Positions 47,783-59,397 of a stretch of 64,000 nucleotides of DNA are shown piece after piece. The stretch's first letter is position 1. Every line of letters starts with the position of its first letter. The DNA is from Bidens hawaiensis (Eukaryota > Streptophyta > Magnoliopsida > Asterales > Asteraceae). The notes beneath the pieces were generated by a model that worked only from the letters and a program-made list of their open reading frames with translations, was not told the DNA's origin and made no database searches. The stretch covers positions 1,674,001 to 1,738,000 of the forward strand of contig JAIQDT010000187.1 of the NCBI GenBank assembly GCA_021521415.1, in the 5' to 3' direction. A program made the position numbers and the translations under genes.

Positions 47783-48538
47783 ACACTTTATTCGTAGCAT
47801 TCTTAGCACTCTTTAAAACAATGTTATGTAATCTTGAACAATGTAGGTTTGGCATGGAACTCTTAAAGTTCCTGCCTTGTGGTTGTGTTTGGCCTTTATG
47901 GCCCTTGAACAATTTCTTGGGAATCAATGTGGTTTCCTTGTTTTAGCCTTAATCGGCTTATTATGTATGGATGCTATTTAGCTTATGGCCTTAGGATGGC
48001 CTTGTTTATGAACCTATGATATTCTATGTATTTGTATGTTGATTGCTTGTCTTGTTAGTTTGATGTGATTTTAACTAACTATCCTTAAGAAGTTTTAGTG
48101 TTGCAGTCACTTTTAGCTTCAAGGCTTCATTAGGTAAAAAGCACATGTTGGCTATCCTTTATATCACTACATAGTGTATGCTTTTTGTTTTCGTAAACTT
48201 TTTTGAAGTTTAAGGAACAAATTGGTGTAGGCTGTTCAGACCCGTCTATGAGACAAGTTTTAGTTGAAAAAAAAAATTTCTAAGTCTCATGGAGTCGAAT
48301 TGATATAGGTACTCACCCCTTATATAGGTCCATTTAACCCTTGAACCTATTGAGCGATGTGGCCTGGGAGCTCATCCCCTTACATGGCCCTTGCCATGGA
48401 GTTTCTTGCTAGGTTCTCAACTTGATTATAGGATAGTAAAGACAAGTTATAACCAAAAGTTTATCATTCATTCAAGAGTTTTGTTGTTTCACAAAAAGGA
48501 GAATTGTACATCTCTTAAAATATATTTTTACATTTTGA
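47783..48538. other. non-coding spacer of the Tat element
   Basis: Lies between the 3' ends of the two converging transcription units (antisense ORF and pol). No coding sequence seen. Confidence 0.55.
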
Positions 48539-51500
48539 CTAGGCATGGAACCTTTTAAGGGTTTTGCCGTTCCAGTGTCTTGGAAGCCTTTTGCCTTCTG
48601 TGTCGGCCAACTTGTAGGATCCACCCTTGTGGGCTTCGAGGATTGTGTATGGTCCTTCCCACTTTGGGCCAAGCTTTCCTTGGTTTTCTTTTTTGCTGGC
48701 CTCGTTGTTTCGGAGTACAAGGTCTCCAGGCTTGAAGCGTTCATGCTTCACTCTTGCATTGTAATAATCTTCAATTTTTTGCTTGTATTTGGCCTCTTGA
48801 ATGGCAGCTTGATCACGAAGTTCTTCAAGGAGTTGAAAATTCAACATGGTCTCATTTTTGTTTGATTCGAGGTCCATGTGAGTGTTCTTTGAGTCACAAC
48901 TCCGACTTCGGCCGGGATTACAGCTTCCGATCCGAACACTAGGCTGTAAGGCGTTCGTTTGTGGCTCGTCTTTTCGGTTGTTCTTATTGCCCATAGAACA
49001 TTTGGGAGTTCTTCAAGCCAATTGTTGTTGTGCCTTCCCAGCCTTATTTTGATTCCTTCAACGATGGTTCTGTTTGTTCTTTCAACTTGGCCGTTTGATT
49101 GTGGGTATGCGACTGAGCTGAATACTTGAGTGATTCTGAATTCTTTGCACCACGTGCTAAAAGGCTTCTCAGTAAATTGTTTCCCATTATCCGTGACCAA
49201 CACTCCTGGCAGCCCATAACGGCAAATGATGGTTTCCCATACGAAGTCGATGACTTGTTTGCCCGTTATTTTTGCAAGTGGTTTGACTTCAGGCCACTTG
49301 GTAAAGTAGTCGACGGCTACTAGCAAAAATTTTACCCCACCCTTGGCCGGTGGGAATGGTGCAACAATATCCATTCCCCATTTTTGAAATGGCCAAGCCG
49401 AAGAGATGGGGACTAGATCGTGTTTAGGGCTTTTTGGAACCGATGCATCAATTTGACAGGCTTCACACTTTTTGAGTTGTTCGGTTGCATCTAGGTGCAT
49501 GGTGGGCCAGAAGTATCCGAGGTTCATCAATTTTGCAACCACCGTTCTTGGCCCAAAATGAGCTCCACATATCCCCTCGTGAACCTCTTTGATCAGATAT
49601 TGACTTTGTTCAGGGCCTACACATTTCAGTAGTGGTGCAAGGTAGCCCTTTTTATAAAGCGTTTCTCCTTGCAACACATACTGTCTGGATTTGATTCGAA
49701 CCCTTTCAGCCTCAGTCTGGTCTAAAGGTAACTCACCATTCTTGAGGAACTTTTCTATGGGAGTCATCCAATTGGGACCCTCTTCAGTAATTGCATCTTG
49801 AACCTCCAATTCTTGAATTGAAGGAGTTTTCAGCACTTCCACCAACACTTTCTTGGTAAGGTGTGCAAATGTGAGGGATGCTAGTTTGCTTAGGGCATCG
49901 GCTCTCTTGTTTTGTGATCTTGGTACTTGTTTGATGGTGCACTCTTGAAACGTGGTCATCAACCCTTTTGCCTTTTCACGGTACTTTTTCATGTTGGGCT
50001 CTTTGGCTACATAGCTATCATTGACTTGAATTGAAACAAGCAACGAGTCTGTGAAGACTTGTAGCTTTTGGATCTTCATCTCTTTGGCAATCTCCAGACC
50101 AGCGATCAATGCTTCGTATTCAGCTTCGTTGTTGGTGGTCTGAAATTCAAGTCGAAGAGCATATGTAAATTCTAACCCTTCGAGGTTGATTAAAATGAGC
50201 CCAGCTCCTGACCCTTCGATGCTGGAAGCTCCATCTGTAAAAAGCTTCCAGGCTTCAGGGTCAGAAGGTTCAGTGGCAGTTGTATGTATTTCAGGAATGA
50301 CTCGCTTTGGAATTTCTACAATAAAGTCCACCAAGACTTGAGCTTTGATAGCTTTTCTTGGGACATAGGTGATGTTATGTTCACCTAGTTCCACAGCCCA
50401 TTTGGCCAATCGGCCTGAATATTCTGGTTTCTCAAGCACACTCTTGATGGGTTGGTCAGTGACCACTTGTATAGGGTGTGCTTGAAAGTACCTTCGAAGC
50501 CTTCTGGCCGTTTGAATTAAGGCCCGGACAAGTTTTTCCAAAGGAGGATATTTGACCTCTGCCAGTTTTAGTGTTTTACTAAAGAAATAAACGGGTACCT
50601 GAACTTTGTCTCGTTCGATGGTTAGAAGCGCGCTTAATACTTCTTCAGCCACTGAGAGATAGACAGAGATCAATTCTCCCATTTCAGGGGCTGCAATAGC
50701 TGGGAGTGAAGCTAAGTGTTGCTTCATTTGGTTGAAGGCTTCTTCCGCTTCTTCCGTCCACCTGAAATCTTTCTTGTTGGTGCAACCCTTTAGTGTTTTG
50801 AAAAAAGGTAAGGATTTCTCAGCAAGCTTGGAGGTAAAACGCTTCAAGGCTGCAAGCCTTCCATTCAGACTCTCTACTTGTTTTTTGCTTTGTGGAGATT
50901 TGGTTTCGAGAACAGCCCTGACTTTGTTGGGATTAGCTTTTATGCTTTGTTTCCCCACAATGTGCCCCAAAAACTTGCCTTCTTCGAACCCGAATGAACA
51001 TTTTCCAGGGTTAAGCTTCATGTTGATCTTTCTTAAGTTTTGGAAGGTTTTTTGTATGTCTTCAAGCATTTGATGCTCGGTTTTGCTTTTGATTACCAGA
51101 TCATCAACATAAGCTTCCAGGTTTCTGCTAATTTGGCTAGCAAATGCCTTGTCGATCAGGAGTTGATAGGTTGCACCGGCATTTCTTAGGCCAAAGGGCA
51201 TCTTTTGGTAACAGAAAATACCCTTGTCCGTGTGGAAAGCGGTTTTTTCTTCATCTTATACTTTCATGAGAATTTGATGATAACCCTTGTAAGCATCGAG
51301 AAAACACTTAAAGGGATGACAGGTTAAAGAGTCAACCTTGAGGTCCATCTCGGGTAAGGGATAGCAATCCTTTGGACATGCTTTGTTTAAGTCTTTGAAG
51401 TCGATGCACATCCTCCAAGACTTGTCAGGCTTTCGAACCATGACAGGATTAGCCACCCAAGATTAATACTTGACCTCACGTAGGATCCCGGCTTGTACAA

Positions 51501-52497
51501 GCTTTTCAACCTCTTGGCATGCTGCCAAGCTTCTTTCTGGAGCCAGGCTCCATTTCTTTTGGACAACAGGCTTAACATCAGGAGGTATTTTCAGCTCATG
51601 TTCTGCAATGCTTCGAGGGATGCCTGTCATGTCTTCCGGACACCAAGCAAAGACATCGCTGTAGTTTATCAACAACTTTTCAAGGTGTGAAAGTGTTTCT
51701 TTGGAGAGGCTTGTGTTTACCCGTACCTTTTGTTCGGGGTATTTGGGGTTTATGATTAAGCCTTGTTCTTCGTCTTTGCTTTTTGAGATTTCCCCTTCAA
51801 CCGTGTAAACCTCTTGGGTAGGTTGAAGAGTTGCAATTCCCCTGTCAGTGGGAAACTTCACAGCACCCTGACCAACCGAGACAGCCATGTTGAACGCACA
51901 TTGTCCTGGCCTTCCTATGATTACATCATAGTTGGAAGGTATGTTGATAACCACAAAAGTGAGTGGTTTGGTTTTCTGCATCTTGCCATCACTAAAACAG
52001 ACATCAAGGGTTAGTTGGCCTAAAGGCTTCAAGGGTACGTCAGCGATACCTTTTATAGAAGACTCGGAGGGTTGAAGCCTTGAACGCTCTTCTTTGCTCA
52101 GCCGGTTGAAGAATCTTTCATACATGATCTGTGTGGCCGCCCCTGTGTCGATGTAGGCTTTGTTTGTCTTGAGTGTTCCCACGTTCGCTTCCACTGTTAG
52201 AGGGTTTGAGAGTAAATCACCCTGAGGTGGTGGGAAGCAGACACATTGAAGCTCCCAAGCCTCTAAGCGTTGTCGTTTGTGTGGAACACCTTGGTCTGTA
52301 TTCACCATATTCACTTCTTTGTTTTTTCTTTCAGCCATCTTGTCTTTGACCCCTTTCACCAAGTGAGCCAACTCTCCAGACTTGACGGCCTCGTCAATTC
52401 TTCTCTCGAGTTGAAAGCAATCGTTCGTGTGGTGACCTTTTTTATCGTGAAATTCACAGAACTGAGTGGAGTTTTCGTTCTTCTTGCTTTTGGGCAA
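48539..52497 (-). pseudogene. pol polyprotein of the Tat element, broken
   Basis: Begins with a zinc-knuckle-like CEFHDKKGHHTNDC, then an aspartic protease (AYIDTGAATQIMYE, later YDVIIGRPGQCAF). Reverse transcriptase follows: MVRKPDKSWRMCIDFKDLNK, KMPFGLRNAGATYQ and the catalytic AYVDDLVIKS. Next are the gypsy RNase H (VVTDQPIKSVL) and a second, archaeal/plant-type RNase H (WKLFTDGASS, NNEAEYEALIAGL, DSLLV, NKRADALSKLA). Integrase has an H-H-C-C finger (HEGICGAHFG ... CEACQ), the D-D-E triad (GMDIVAPFP, VTDNGKQF, NGQVERTNRTI) and a GPY-type end (LGPKWEGPYTI). Defects: TAA stops near 51464 and at 51256-51258, and a frameshift near 48870 before the integrase end. Confidence 0.93.
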
Positions 52498-52529
52498 GAG
52501 TCGAGGAGGTCGGAAGTTGTGTTTTACTT

Positions 52530-54103
52530 ATTCAGTGACAAGGATCTCCTGAGGGGTTTTGGTTAAGGCTGTGAAGTTCACAGTCTTTTCCCTGCTTGGG
52601 GGTTCCGACCTTCAGGCCTTCGTTGATCTGAGCTCCTTGGATATTTATCATAGGGATTGTAGTTCCCTCTCTTTCGGTTAGGGCTGTTGCCTCGCCAACT
52701 AGGAGCTCTTTTTCATTGCTCTTTGAAATCAACGGACTCCTCGCCTCGAATATGTGCCACGGCTCGTTCAAGAGCTTCTTCAAGGGTTTTAGGCAGGCAC
52801 TTGTTAAAGTCCCTTGTGAGGTGCTTGGAGGTGATGGCGTTCATGAAGCCTTCAACCATCATTTTTTCGTCAGCCCCCACATATTGTAACCCTTCTTTCT
52901 TGTACCTTTCGATGAAGTCTCGAAGGTTCTCATCATCGTTTTGTTTTATCTGAAAAATGACTGTGGCGTCCTTGACGTATCTTCCCTGCTGTGAGAAGTG
53001 AGCCAAGAAGCCTTTGCTCAGATCGTCGAAGCTTCGAACGCTTTGAGCAGGAAGGTCGTTGAACCATATTCTTGCCGATCCGACTAACGTTTGCATGAAC
53101 ATCAAACAACACTTAGCATGTGACTATTTTTCAATTCTGGCTGCCCCTGTGAAGACCTGGAGGTGGTCTTCGGGATCTTCAGTCCCATCATACGTTCTTA
53201 TATGGGGTGGCATCTTGATTTTTGTTTGAAAGTCATAATCGGCGATTTGTTGAGAGAAACAAGATAGGTTACTGGGCTTGTAAGGTTTTGCCAGATCTTC
53301 GTCTAACCTTACAGCAGGGTTATGACTTGTTGCTCCTTGGTGAGTACCCAGTGCTTGGTTGATGAGCTGGGTCCAAGGGAGATGCGCCATCATCTGAGCC
53401 ATCATCTGAGGCATCAGTTTGAAGCCTTGAAGGCTTTCAGGAGTTGCTGCTGCTTGGTTTGTTCCTAGGAAGTGTTCATCGCTGCACTTCGAGCCAAGGG
53501 TAAGACCGACATGGCCTCTTCCCACGTAGTGGCTGTAGGAGGAGCACTTGAAGCTGGTGACTGCCATATTTGGTCGAGAGTGGTCTCGTGTCCAAGGGGC
53601 TGTGAAGTGAACAAAGGGAAAGCCGGTGGGCTTGATCTCCCATAGGTGTAGGGAGATGGGTTAAAGGGTTGAGAGGTTACACTTGGACCAGCTTCAAAAA
53701 GAGAGGCAGCCTGGCGTGAGCTAGTCAGAGGGGAAGGTGGACGTCCGAGCGATAACGAGGGCTCCGATTCGTCATAATCTAGCCTTATTCTTATCCCCTT
53801 TTCTCTTTCTTGGCTCACGTGTTGGTTAAGAAGATGTCTTAGTTGCAAGAAATTCCGTGATACCCCTTCTAGAGTCAAGTCAACACGCTCCGGGGTGTTC
53901 GTGACTCCTGCATGAGGAGAAGGAACTCCGGATCGTGAAGGGGTTGGAGTTCGAAAAGGTGAAAAATCGAGGAACAAGGGTCCTATCGAAGTTCCTCCCG
54001 GAGTGGAAAAGATCGAGGTGGTCGCCGGAGTTTCTTGTCTGGAACTTAGTGTCGGTGTTCTTGACACTTGATTAACTTCTCCAGGAGATCCACCTTCTGA
54101 CAT
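52530..54103 (-). pseudogene. gag of the Tat element, broken
   Basis: ATG at 54101-54103, then a long Ser/Pro/Thr-rich N-terminus (MSEGGSPGEVNQVSRTP...). The frame shifts near 53470. The core follows: IKMPPHIRTYDGTEDPEDHL, a TAG at 53124 where the family has a tryptophan, then SARIWFNDLPAQSVRSFDDL and FLAHFSQQGRYVKDATVIFQ (retrotransposon gag domain PF03732 type). Another stop lies at 52713, beyond which arginine-rich sequence continues towards the zinc knuckle. No capsid protein could be made from this copy. Confidence 0.88.
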
Positions 54104-54144
54104 GGTGATGGAGCTACACTACTGGTCTTTAAAGTAAGCGGCGT

Positions 54145-54163
54145 AGCCCCACGGTGGGCGCCA
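54145..54163 (-). promoter_or_regulatory. primer-binding site of the Tat element
   Basis: Minus strand TGGCGCCCACCGTGGGGCT, three bases inside the 5' LTR. TGGCGCC equals the complement of a tRNA 3' end ...GGCGCCA (tRNA-Asp-like). The remaining bases do not match the tRNA-Asp I recall. Confidence 0.7.
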
Positions 54164-54166
54164 ACT

Positions 54167-54811
54167 TGTTGCTACAACAAAGATAAGACCAATGATAGTT
54201 AATGGACTGGTTAGGCTAAAAGGCTTCAAAGGTTCAGTGTAGCCTAACGCAGGTTGTGGTGTCCCTCTACGTTTGCAAAACATAGAAGGAGGTTCACTAG
54301 TTAGTTGTTTGTTGTTAAAGCTCACCGATGATCAAGAACCGTGATGTTTGGAATTGGTTCATGGGTGAAGCTATGATATTTGTGAAGTAAGAAAGGAATA
54401 AGCAAAGTGTGTATTCCTCAAGAGAGAATAGAAGATCAAGGAGTATGTATTAACTCCAGATCTGGTGTCTTTGTGTTTATGGCTAAGCATCTCTTATATA
54501 AGTGAGGAGATGTAAGCCTTTTAGTTCAGATGTAACTAACTAGTTCCCCTCTAGTTTGCCTAGAGAGTTGACCATTGTTGGGCGGGAAGCTTTGGACCAA
54601 TGGTCCATAGATAAAATAATAGTACTTTTTCTGAATATGTCCTTTGCTCAGAAGGGACAAGGATGTGAATAGTGATGTGACATTGTACTGTAGCACGTGG
54701 GTGCTTATTTACATAAGTTTGGGCGGGAAACGAAGCTTTTAACCTTTTAACCCTTTTAGCGTTAACGTGTTTTAGTCATTTTATTATTTTCTTGGGCTAC
54801 CCCCGTCGTCA
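54167..54811 (-). repeat. 5' LTR of the Tat element
   Basis: 645 bp, TGTTGCTACAAC ... CCCCGTCGTCA on the plus strand. Paired with 44643-45287. Confidence 0.95.
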
Positions 54812-54816
54812 ATACC

Positions 54817-55462
54817 AATCTTTTTAGTAGTGGCTGGACTTCCAAGAAGATAATTTCGATTTGAACTTTTCAATCACTAGTCAGCAGTTCTTAGCATGGT
54901 TCACGCTGGCACCAACCTGAAAGCCGTAAGTAAATGGGCATTACCTTCATGACAATGCATAACAACCCATTACAGAAACACGGGTCAATGAATATGAGAT
55001 GCGAAAGAGTTGTTCCATCATTAAGCAATTTAAAGCCTTGTAGGATGCCCATATTGCAAGTTTAAAGAATAACCACATGTAAGCTTCCATACCGAGAATG
55101 AAGAAGTAAGAGCGGGTCCTCTTGTCTCACCCATCGATGTGCTTGTCTATGGTTCTTCCAACAATGTCAAACCATTTTCTAAATGTTTAGTTTTTGCCCT
55201 TTCAACAATTAACTAGTTTGAACTCATTATCTTACAAGACTAAGTAATTAAAATCTATTGTCTAAAATAAAATATACATTATAAGCTGTTTTGCCTGAAT
55301 CAAAAGATAATTAAGTAGATTGGATGAGTCAGGGCATCTAATTTCTAGTGTTTGAGATCACAACTTTAACCATCAAAATCATAATCAGTAATGTCTTAAG
55401 TAACAACTCACATAAGTCATGCTTCTATAATCTTTCTCAACATAACAACACCACAGGTAAAC
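54817..55462. other. intergenic, no gene seen
   Basis: No coding signal. It lies just downstream of the F-box pseudogene and could include its 3'UTR. Confidence 0.45.
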
Positions 55463-56549
55463 TTACGGTGCTCCGCTGATGCATTTAGGCGATTCCAAGC
55501 TCTCCAAATACGCACCTCCAATCGCAAATCCACCTGTCACGCCTTCAACCCTCACATTCCTGTGCCGTCTTTCATCTACATTATACACATCAACTTCATC
55601 TTCACCACCCAACACAATATCCCGATCGCTCCCTTCAACCATACACACAGGCTTAACATCATCCACCTCAACCCCATCGATACAAACCCGAGTCCAAGAC
55701 TCAGCAACACCATACTCCTCTATCATCCACAAATCATTCCCTATAGGCATCCCAAACATACAAAGCTTCCACCAAGAACAACCAACTCATTAAACACGCC
55801 TTTCTCGTTATCTATCAAACTCGGCAACTCAATTTCGCTAAACACCTCATTTTCCAAACTAAACGCACAAATCTTGGACGAGCATCCGGGCCGTGTGGTT
55901 GTCAGCCAGTGAAGCTTCTGGTTAACCAAAACACCACTAGTTAAATGCCCGACCGCATGATCATAAGGCGAGTTATTCACTTTCCTCCATGAATTGTTTC
56001 GCAAGCTATAAACCGATACGAACATGTCGGTGCAATCGGGATTATGCTTGTTGTCAGTGACCCAAAACGAGATGGAGACTAGTTTGTAATCATCACGTGA
56101 TGAATCATAACCGAACCCGCACATAATAAAACTCTCGTCATCTGGTAATGCGTAAGGGTTAACTGGAACCTTCCAAAGCTGTCGTGTGGTTGGATTTGTT
56201 AAGAAGATGGAACTAGTTCGTCTTTGGCTAAAACGACGCCGTTGCAGGATCCTAGTATTTGTTCCCACATGATCTGACGTGGCGGGAAAGTCAGTTGTGT
56301 TACGGTGGTGGATACGTTGTTGTTTATGTGGAGTGAGTATAAGGATTTGGTGTCGGAAACGAGGATGAGTTTAGTGATATTATTATGGTGAAGGAGGTGT
56401 GTTTTGATGAATTTGGGATGGGAGATGAATGAGTTCCATGTCTTTGAAACGGATTTGAAGCGGCCGAGGGATTTGGTGGGTAAGAGACGGAGTATTGCTT
56501 CGGTGATATCCGGAGGGAGGTTGGTGTGGGATGAGGCAGTCATTGTCAA
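55463..56549 (-). pseudogene. F-box protein with FBA_1 domain, two frameshifts
   Basis: Minus strand. An N-terminal F-box (LPPDITEAILRLLPTKSLGR, then FKSVSKTWNSFISHPKFIKT) would bind SKP1 in an SCF ubiquitin ligase. The F-box-associated domain follows: ILGSCNGVVLAKDE, (frameshift near 56210), SIFLTNPTTRQLWKVP, GFGYDSSRDDYKLVSISFW, VYSLRNNSWRKV, GVLVNQKLHWLTT and ENEVFSEIELP, (frameshift near 55760), then MFGMPIGNDLWMIEEYGVAE and SWTRVCI, ending YLESLESPKC. One base is missing at each break. With both allowed for, the length is 362 codons, normal for CPR1/CPR30-type F-box proteins. Neither break is in a homopolymer. Either a recent pseudogene or an assembly error. Confidence 0.88.
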
Positions 56550-56778
56550 CGGTTTGGTTTGGTTCGGTTTTGATTTGGTGTGGATGGATGATGATATTTA
56601 AGATGTGTGTAGGTGTTGATATTGGCACTATGAGATAACTTATAAAAATGTTTACTGAATATATTAAGATTTTTATGGTACATGTGTTTTCCTTTTTAAA
56701 GTGTGTACTTGTTATCTTGTTGTGTAGATCAAATTATCATTATTAAATAAAACGAAACTAATCATTGTGACTCGGTGT

Positions 56779-59087
56779 TCTCTCTATTCTAAGAAAAACC
56801 TATTATTTTTGCTACTTGTCAATCTCATAGTCCCTCCTAACCTTTTTTTTAACTAGTTTTCATATATGGCATTTATCTTTTAAGTCATTTTAATATATGG
56901 CATTAAAATTATAGGTTTATTCCAACTAAATCCATTACTACATATAATAAGTATTCTCCATATGGATTGACAAGAGACGATTTTGAAGTGTTAATTAAAG
57001 TGTTTATTATGTTTCATATTCAAAATAATAAACAATAAATATTCTATTCATAATATGTGGAATGAGAATAACCGACTTGGACTAAATCTCGATAACGTCA
57101 GCGGCTAAGGCTTAGCCTTTAATACCTAAAAATACATATGATTTTAAAACTAAAAGTTTTCGGGTTGACCGAAAACCTAGAAGTCGGACCCAAGAAACAA
57201 CCCGAATTACTTCGGTTCAGGTTCGGGTTAGTATTTTCTTGGGTTCGAGTTTCTCGGGTCGGGTTAGTTTGGGTTCAGGTACGGGATTTTTTGGGTTGGG
57301 CTTTATGTTACGGGTAAAAGTGACAGCCCAAATTTTAACGATTATAAATAAGAATCACTACTTTCACTTTATGCAACTTAAAATCTTCTAATATACTTCT
57401 AACTCAGAATCATCACTATTATTTGAATATGACTTTAATGTTAGTATGTATTTTTCATTTTCCTGGCAATTTCATTCGTATGAAATAAACAAATCATTTT
57501 GTTATATTTAAATTTTCGGTTTTTATGTTGCTTGATTATACAATTTTTAATTGTAAAATATAAAGTCAATTAAAAATTTGTCATACACATAATATTAATG
57601 ACAACAAATTTATCATGATCAATCAATTTCAAATTGTAAAGATTCTAAGGATGATTATATTATCAAAGTTCAGGTATATGATTTTTGGGATAATCATGTT
57701 TTCTTTTTGGATAAACAAGAGCTGATGTTCTCAAATGACATCATATTAATTGATTAAAAGCTATGATATTTTATGTGTATGAATATTTTTTTTATTAGTA
57801 TCATGGATATATATTATCATTTATATAGAGTTTGTATGTACTTGGAGAACCTTTTTGTCACAATGACAACTATATATGGCTATATCAAGAGTTATAAGCA
57901 GGCTTATATGTTACTTTATTAAGAGTTACAAGAAGACATAGACTAAAGATTTTGAATTTTATAAACAATGTATACATACTAATACAATCATAAATGTAGT
58001 GTAAAAGAAAGTTTTTTTTACCTATTTGTAACATATTTGTGTAATCTTAGCTATTTAATTTATGTAATTTTAATTTAATTGTAATTGTATTAACAATATA
58101 TGATCAATTTGTTGACCGTATTTCACTTAATGGTAGGGATGGCAAAAAAAACCAAACCCGATGGGGAAAACCGAAACCCGCCCCGAACGGGGCGGGTTCG
58201 GGGACACTTAATCGGGGACGGGTCCGGGTTCGGGGTTTCCCCGTTTAAGTTAATCGGGTTCGGGGCGGGTATGGTATAGCCTGTACCCGCCCCGTATACC
58301 CGCCCCGTATACCCGTTTAAAACCCGTTTAATTAAATATAATTTTTATATTTATATATAATATATTATTTATTATTTATTTTCCCAATAAGGCTGCCTAA
58401 CCCATTTTCCCGTATACCCGTTTAAAACCAGTTTCCTACTTTCCCATTTGGCCATTTGGCCATTGACGATGGTATTGAGGTAATACATATATATATGGTT
58501 TATCATTTACATTTTAATATGGTTTAACATTGATTCTTATATAGTTTCCAATTAATATGTTAATGTTTGATTATCATAGCAATCCGGCGTGACAAGTGTT
58601 TGAATGGTTGAATGGGTGCGGTATGGACGTGTAAGAAGGATCAATCATGAAGTTAATTTCCGTTGTGATGGGAGAAATAAACATTTTTATGTATTAATAA
58701 TGTCTTTTGTATGTGTAATGTGTTTGGATATTGAACTTTTTGTGTATTAATATTGTATTGTAATTTTGTATCATTTTCTTACAATCGGGTTTTAAACGGT
58801 GAACCCGACGGTTAAATGGGGATCCCCACGGGGAATTTAGCCCGTTTAAAAACCATTTATGCTAGACGGGTTCCCCGAATACCCGCGGTTTTCCCCGAAT
58901 CCCCGATGGGGATTCCCCGTTTAGTCCCCGCGGGTTTTTAGACGGTTTTGGTAATGGGTTTTATAAACCGGGGCGGGTATGGGATTGGCATTCCCCGCCC
59001 CGAAACCGCCCCGTTGCCATCCCTACTTAATGGTCAAAGTTTAAAATTTTCAACAATTACTCGTGTAATACATAGGCCTCAATCTAG
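56779..59087 (+). mobile_element. Helitron, second copy, interrupted by a hAT element
   Basis: Starts TCTCTCTATTCTAAGAAAAA and ends AATCTAG followed by T. The hairpin CTCGTGTAATACATAGG before the end matches the copy at 17414-19491 at homologous positions. Shared interior blocks include AATAAGAATCACTACTTTCA, CATGATTATATCATCAAA-like strings and the decayed helicase motif region (57830-57900). The 5' base is preceded by T rather than A, so that boundary is less sure. Confidence 0.8.
58134..59025. mobile_element. hAT element with TAGGGATGGCAA ends, nested in the Helitron
   Basis: Perfect inverted termini TAGGGATGGCAA / TTGCCATCCCTA, with identical 8-bp duplications CTTAATGG (58126-58133, 59026-59033). 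The corresponding uninterrupted CACTTAATGAAT string is in the first Helitron copy near 19430. The 892-bp body has G+C-rich subterminal CCCGCCCCG / CGGGGCGGG arrays and a short unrecognised middle. No transposase. Confidence 0.93.
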
Positions 59088-59165
59088 TAACTTATAAGGC
59101 TTGGGTTTAACAGAGATCTAAATTTTAACTTCCATTTGTGTCACTTTTGATAGATTATGACAATG

Positions 59166-59387
59166 AATGATTTGAGCTAGGCCTTGCAAAGTTGTCAGTT
59201 CGAATTCCGAGTCCACCCGGGTTTTCGTCTCACCGTGTGTTACGGCAGAGAGTTTTGCTCTTGTGGTGGCACAACTGTTAAGTGGCAGCCGACAGTATGG
59301 TTTTCCAGGGGAACACCCAAACCAGTTCCCCTAACCAAACTCTGAAACCAGCGTGGACCCGATTAAGACAACATAATCTGATCAGAA
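59166..59387 (+). mobile_element. SINE-like element
   Basis: 222 bp between perfect 10-bp direct repeats TATGACAATG (59156-59165, 59388-59397). Near the left end lies AGTTCGAATTCC, a good RNA polymerase III box B, about 32 bases in. The variable-length duplication and box B support a tRNA-derived SINE. A 3' half of the same family is at 38463. No A tail is seen. Confidence 0.65.
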
Positions 59388-59397
59388 TATGACAATG

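Larger units (their letters stand above)
44643..54811 (-). mobile_element. full-length Ty3/gypsy retrotransposon, Tat lineage
   Basis: Minus-strand element of 10,169 bp with two 645-bp LTRs, identical 5-bp duplications ATACC (44638-44642, 54812-54816), a primer-binding site next to the 5' LTR and a G-rich polypurine tract next to the 3' LTR. Order along the minus strand: LTR, gag, protease, reverse transcriptase, RNase H, second RNase H, integrase without chromodomain, non-coding spacer, an ORF in antisense direction, LTR. The second RNase H and the antisense extra ORF are hallmarks of the plant Tat group (Retand/Ogre/Grande type). Gag, pol and the antisense frame all carry stops and frameshifts, so it is not autonomous. 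Confidence 0.95.

Noticed and set aside
48545..48865. 106-codon plus-strand frame opposite the integrase end
   Set aside because: It is the complement of the conserved integrase C-terminus and lacks independent support; the genuine antisense ORF lies further left.
55479..55912. plus-strand frames of 104-116 codons across the F-box pseudogene
   Set aside because: Antisense shadows of the F-box-associated domain.
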